Below are positions 57,801 to 64,000 of a stretch of DNA of 64,000 bases, piece by piece (within the stretch, counting starts at the first letter, position 1; the number at the start of each line of letters is the position of its first letter). Under the pieces are notes generated by a model, which was not told where the DNA came from, did no database searches, and saw only the letters and a list, made by a program, of their open reading frames with translations. Origin of the DNA: Silurus meridionalis (lineage: Eukaryota; Chordata; Actinopteri; Siluriformes; Siluridae). Made by a program: the position numbers and the translations under genes. The DNA is taken from NCBI RefSeq assembly GCF_014805685.1, contig NC_060893.1:9162773-9226772 (forward strand), written 5' to 3'.

Positions 57801-60800
57801 AGTGGCAAAAGTGATGGCTGAGGTAAATTTATCTTGCATCTGCAACTGCTTCCTTTTTGTTTTCTTGTATATGATCAGAACAGACAGCTCTGTAAAAAAG
57901 GTAGCAGCGTATTTAAGCAATGAACTTAGAGCCTGAAAGAGCCACAATGAATTTTTTGTAATATTTTCATCTTTATTCATTTATTTCTCCTATATATCTG
58001 CACTGAGCTTTTCCCAAATAGATTATTATTCCTGGTGATCGTATTATTCTGCTGCAACACATCTTTGTGTGGCTCCGGTCTTGTCCAGCCTTCTGAATCA
58101 CTTCTCATTGCTTGATAATGGAATGTGGCTGACAGCTGACCGCTGATGCTAACAATAACATGACAGCATGACACTCAGGACAAAAAGACCATCGAATGAT
58201 AAATTACCCTCTTCAATTGTCTAACCAATAGCCCTTTAGGTCACACAAACAGTTTGACGTGACATTTTTCCTGTACTGTATAGGCAAACTGCTGTCAATC
58301 AATTAACGCCCCCTCATTTTAGCTGCATATATGAATTAAAGGAAGTTAATTGCAGAGTAGACACAAATCAACACAAGGTCAGGAACAAGATCAAAAGGAG
58401 CAAAATATAAGCAAATGTATTCATAAATAATTACTCTCAGGGCCGATGAACCAGGTAAACCATACCCTCTTCTATGACACATTACATACTTTAATAAAGA
58501 GTTCCAGCTAAAAAAGGAACATATAATACCTATAAAACACTATATCTTTAGGTAATAACATAATCACTAGTTAAATAACCAGCTCAGTACTGTAGTTAAA
58601 AGTTCAATAAAATTTCAGCTTTTTTAATTTAAGATCAATTCTAAGATTAAATATATATCTAGACGTACTTAATACAATAAAGATGCAGTCATTGTTTCTG
58701 TGTAAGCTTGTGATGTCTGTATAGTGGGTGAGTGAGGCTAAGACTAAATGTTAATTAACCCATGAGAAGACAGGGGAGAGAGACACCTTGGTAATAACAC
58801 AGCCCTTACATGCCTCATCTATCACACACTCACATCACTATTACACAGTACTATCTGTCCAGAACATAAACTGTCCTTGAGAAAATTTCTGTACACTACA
58901 AAGATGAAAGCTGCATCAAAAACAAGTCTGATTAAAAAAGAAAGAAATTAGGTGTCTTTTAACTATAAATAAAAGAATGCTCCGGAAGACCTGTAGTCAA
59001 GTATAATGAATGTATCCAGAGATATTTATGATTTCAAATTAAGCTAATACTCAATTGCATGAATATTAATATAAATTGCATAAAAATACAATTTCAGTTG
59101 TATTGTGTATTGTGTGTGTGTGTGTGTGTGTTCAGTTCTGATTGTTGACCCACCTGAAAAATCCTAACAGCAGACACCAACCAGTTTTTATGCAGGAAAG
59201 TGTTTGGGTAACTGTGCATTTCAGTTCCCCAAATTACACAAACTGTTCTCAGAAACACTGTCTATATTTAGATTTCTTTAAGCAAACTTGAGGCACACAC
59301 TGAATAATTCAAATTAATTTTGCAGCAAGATATTCTTTCATTAAAAGTCGACATTTGTTTACATTTAGCTTTACTCATTGTGAAAAAGTCAATATTAAAG
59401 TATGTCAAGCAAGTTGATTTTTCCAAAATAGCTGTATAATTTTGAACCAAATTGCACAAATGAAGAATGGTTATGGATTGAGTAGAGACAAGGTTGAAAA
59501 CTAATAAAACAGTGAAAAGGCAGTACTCTCACATTCTATTGGGAAATTGGAGGTGTTGTTGCAGCAGATGTCCTCCCATGCCAACCTAAACTATATGTCT
59601 GTGTTTTTAAGATTGGCAATTCACAATGGCACTTATTCAATACCTAAATGTGTCTACTGTGCAATACCATTGGAGAACTCTTTTAGGCCCACATTTAACC
59701 CTGCAGTATTAGAAACTTAATTTGCACCTACATACATTTGGTTGGAATCAGACATACCTCATTATCATATGTCAGTTGGATTAATGTTAGGTAATTATCC
59801 TTTCTGGTGAATAATTTGTTAGGTACCAAATTTGAAACATAGTCATTTTGGACTAGGCACCTAGCATAGTCTTATCTTTATCTTTACAGTCGTAACTTTA
59901 TTTTCCAAGTTCTCCCATATTACCACGTTGCTGTGCTCCCTCCACTGGCTTCTAGTAGCTGCTGGCATTAGATTAAAAAAACTGATGCTAATCACTGAAG
60001 TCATGTTCTATTTGAGCCAAAAGCATAGCTCTATTTGACCCATCACCCCTCAAGGGTAAGAGGAAGACATGCATCAAGACTTTTCCGGATGGTGGCAGAT
60101 GGTCCCATATGGTGGATTTGAACCCCTGGCTGTTCAAAGAGTCACTGTCTATTATCAAATGAAGACTGATTAAATAACCCCTATATTAAGGACTTTACAC
60201 TACTGACAAAGTACTTATGAAAACCCAGTAAATTGGTTTCTCAAACAACAAACTGACGAGTCTACCCTTATACTCTAAGACCCTCACATAGTCAACTATG
60301 CAGAAAATACTCTTATTTTAAAAATATTGTTTGGAACTATGTCTAAAAAACATCATTCTGACCAATGAGCAAAAGAACTCTGTAAGGCCATGAAGTGGAG
60401 GTGCCTCAGGAGTTTTCAAAACAATAAAAATAATCTTTTAACAGTTTAAGACAGTTTTGGTATAGGGTAATATCAAATATAGCTATAAGCTAGGTTTGAT
60501 CTCATCACCAAGGTTAAAACATCACAAACTAAACCACTGCTGTTTCCCTTTCCATAAAAAAAGTGTTACATTTTGAACTCATTAAATATTAATATCCTGT
60601 TTAATTAGTTTGTCGTATTACTGATCCCACACAAAATGCAACCTAAGAAAAGATGTATTTATCATTTGCTTGGAAAGTGGCCTCTAACAAGCTGGGGAGG
60701 TTCAGCTCAGTCATCTTGCATTATACAAATGCATGAATTATTATTTTGCAGGGAGGTCCATTTATTATGTGTATATTGTTGCCCAGCAGCTATTTCTAAT

Positions 60801-63800
60801 TGTAGCTTTCCAGGAGTGCTTAGGTTCTGATGAATGTAAGCTAATCCCAGGTGTCAACTACAGCTTCAGGCACTATTTATCATGTGTTTAAAGGGCATGC
60901 TCATGAGGATATAAACAAGAGAGTTCCTACTGTTTAAAGCTGTCTTCAAGTATATTAGAGCAATGCTTTAATTTTGTGTAAGAAAATAAAATAGAGGAGG
61001 TTGGGGACATTCCAAATTGTTCAATCAACTTAACAGTAATAACAGTGTATTATCATGTGCTTTCAATAGAAAATGACTTGGTAAATGGGAAATGGTTGCA
61101 GTCGTGTAAATGATTTCTTCTCAGATGAAGGTTTTTTTTATTTTTTAGATTAGATGTTCTATAATCCTTAATGGAATCTCTTTCCACAGTTTTATTCATC
61201 AGTGTTTTTGAGCAGCTAAAAAGCTTGAAATAGATCAGTAGATAAAATCTATTATGTAGATCACATAGAACAGTTTGTGTTATACCTGACAGTTTTTGAT
61301 CACATTTAATGACTCGGTTTCTCTGATAATTATGCATTCTAGTGAGTTTAATGAGAAGATTATAAGATTGTAAAACAGATTAATAAAATCTACCTATAAT
61401 TAAATATACTATAAACATTTGCATCTGTGCCACAGACTTAGAACAATGTATTGTCGTCTTTACTTTTGTACATCTCTGAGATGAATCACTGATATCCAGC
61501 TTCCCTCAGGAAAGTATTCTTTAGCACATAGCACAGACGGAGTTTACCCTCCAGCTGTCTTAATACAAAATAAACTGTGAGACAGGGCATTGGGCAGCAT
61601 CTGTCCAGCTGTCAGGGAGAAAAGTCTTAGGGGTGGAACCACAGCAGGAGCTTAGTAGCAGGTGTGTACTGGATACAAACCAGTGCAAAGCCCAAGGGAG
61701 TGGATAGACATTGAATGCTTTGATCTTCTCTGCTGTATGTGGGTTACACCCTGAACTAGGCAGTTATCTATAACCTGTTATTTTTGGTTGTTTGTCAGTG
61801 AAGGTAACCACAAAACAAGATCTTAATTTATCAACCTATCTTTATAGAAGAACTGTACAGACTAGTTATTTCAAACTGTGGTGATATGTTTGTGGGGAAA
61901 ATATGTTATATTCCTTTCATGTATCATTTGTGGATTACAGGAATTATCAAAGAGCAGTTCCCTGAAGCAATACTGTTAAAGTATTTTTAACATCAAATTT
62001 AGTTTAGTGTTGAGGATTAAATCTCTCTGTGGCCTTCACTGTCCTTCATATTTCACTGTTCAAACTACCAAGACAGAGTTTAAGCTTAATCACTTTTCAC
62101 TCTATTGTTCATGCAGAATATTATGTGTGACACATGAATATGTAAATTCTGTTTGTTTGTAGATGGTATGCAGAAGTTATTCTGATAAGGAAGGCTCATG
62201 AGACTGAGTGACATCTCTCATCACAGCAAGAACACCTTCTGGATTTTTTTCATCGGAAAGCATGCTGAGAGTATTCCTCTTCATATAAACAGGATTTTTG
62301 CTCAAGTTTTCTTTCATTCTTTTTTCTTTGTTCTTTAAAATTAATTTATTTATTTCCTCGCTGCTTTCCTTCTTCCATTCATTTTTAAAAACTTTTAAGA
62401 GCTAAAAGCAAAAAAAACTAAAGCCATCCATTCACCTATCTTAAATACATACTGTATTCGACCCAGATCTCTTGTGACACAGAGAATCATGTCAGGGCAG
62501 TAGGGCTAGAAATCCAGGAAAGGTAAGCAGGAAATTACAGGTGTGACACAGAGCCTGTGGAGTGTTGCTGGGCATGAGCAGATGGATCAGACATGATTAC
62601 AGCATGGAGATGGAGGAACCATCTGTCTCTCTGACTGCTTATTATGGTGAACTCAGATAGTGAATCATTAACACAACACATGCAGCAGAGATGAAGCCTA
62701 CTCAGCTTTTCTAACTCAGTGTCTGCAGGAAGTAACTGTTTAGAACTGCTGCATTTGGGCATTTACAGTAAGCTATTTTAAGTGCCCCTGTTACCATGTC
62801 AAAAAGCATATGGTGCATGTGGTGTAAATTTAAAACTAACTTAAAAAAAATTATATTTCAATTAAATGGGTTAAGAGTCATGATTTGACTCCAAATGCTG
62901 ACATTTGCTGAAATTTCCTTTTGAAACATGATGTCTCAGTGACCATGTGTTTACGTGAAGTGTTTATGTGAAATAATTTATCCAGCAACCAACAGTGTTC
63001 GGTATATAACGCTCTCACCAAACATGAACAGACAATAGCTTAAAAATCAGAAAATGAGAGCCTTTTTTTTTTAACTGTGGAGGATTTCCCATCTCTCAAC
63101 TTAAACCTTTGGTTATGGTTTGCAGTGTGTTTGAGGTCTTCATATTGGCACCTCACGTAATGAACATAATGAAATGCAATGAAACAGATATGAAAGAAAT
63201 ATATTTGCTTAAAAAAAAACATTCTCAAGAAGTCTGAGGTAACAAGAGACTGACTAGTAGCTTATGTTTCTACAATAGAGCAAGACATATAATTTTAAGA
63301 GAGTATTCACTTGGGATAGCACAAAGAGAAAGCAACCAAATAATGAACCATATAAAGGCATGCATATTAATCACTGTGCTTAAATAGATAAGGCTGCAAA
63401 AAAACAACTCCTTTACTTCTTTACGCTATTAATGCAGTAATTGGTGTATTTTATTTCTTAATTCAATGTTAGAAATCATTAGCAAATTAAACTAAATATT
63501 GTTTGCTTTTACTTGTTCAACTAAGAACACAAAAAATGCATGTACCACACTTATTAATGCCCCTATATTTAATAACTACTTTTAATTCTAACCTAAACCA
63601 CAGAAAATTTCTTTAACTTTACAAGAAAATTCTTAAAAATTGAAGCAGTGTCCGATTTTGACATCCAATAATGTATAAAATGATCATGGATAATTTGGTC
63701 CCCATAAAAAAATAATATAAAAAAAACTTTCCGTTTACTCACAGTTTCCAGTGTGGAACTATAGTGACCCTTCTAAAACACTGAGCAGGACATCTGCTAC

Positions 63801-64000
63801 AGAGGGCAATTATAAACTTCCCTCTTGAGACTGAACACTAGCAGAAAAAACTACGCTAGTGGTGCCAATAGACAGGTGCACCGATTCCCAGCAGCCACAC
63901 AAGGGAAAAAGGAAAGAAAGATACTGTTGGATTGCTTGTAGTTTACATTAACTGGGGAAAAAGAAATACATTTTTGTAAGTTTTGTTATTCATGTTCACT
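54891..64000. other. Intergenic sequence downstream of tafa5
   Basis: Nine kilobases with no recognisable coding exon, RNA gene or clear mobile element on either strand. Short frames show no known motif. Two stretches look more structured than their surroundings, at about 56,280-56,480 and 58,285-58,365, with homeodomain-type TAATT and a TGTCAATCA motif. They are reported as possible regulatory sequence only. Confidence 0.5.
59110..59131. repeat. (TG)10 microsatellite
   Basis: Short pure TG run. Confidence 0.95.

Overview
The window is vertebrate nuclear DNA, most likely from a teleost fish and possibly an otophysan such as a catfish. The reasons are two genes with GT-AG introns, an AT-rich background full of dinucleotide microsatellites, several Tc1/mariner elements, a piggyBac relic, and L2-type and RTE-type LINE pieces of the kind common in fish. 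The species is an inference; nothing here fixes it.

Bases 1-13,030 are a head-to-tail satellite that runs off the left edge. Each unit carries a tRNA-like head (A box, B box, then a T-run) and a spacer. I count 39 heads plus one cut by the window edge. Head spacing is about 310 bp (long unit) or about 195 bp (short unit). Units left of about 9.5 kb are homogenised and show higher-order duplications of about 466 bp and about 1.74 kb. Units from 11.5 to 13.0 kb are diverged and look like the ancestral tRNA-derived SINE head. Two L2-type LINE pieces interrupt the array, at 5.1-5.7 kb and 9.5-10.35 kb.

Bases 15.7-24.5 kb hold a complete gene on the minus strand. It is PRR5-like (prr5l, Protor-2), an mTORC2 subunit, with eight coding exons encoding 328 residues and a probable non-coding first exon. 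Bases 24.5-37 kb are gene-poor, with microsatellites, a 230-bp polypyrimidine tract and one RTE-type LINE fragment.

Bases 37.0-40.2 kb are a piggyBac-type relic with a Tc1 element nested inside it. The Tc1 element (38,506-40,115) has a full 340-residue transposase reading frame with all three DDE residues. A second copy, with a large in-frame internal deletion, sits at 50,820-51,749. An older, unrelated Tc1-type relic lies at about 52.35-53.02 kb.

Bases 40.5-54.9 kb on the plus strand are a complete tafa5 (FAM19A5) gene: TATA box, long leader with upstream ATGs and a (TA)n tract, four coding exons encoding a 125-residue secreted protein, and a candidate polyadenylation signal. From 54.9 kb to the end I see no gene, only AT-rich intergenic sequence with some possible regulatory stretches. 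prr5l and tafa5 are head to head about 16 kb apart; nothing in the sequence says they act together.
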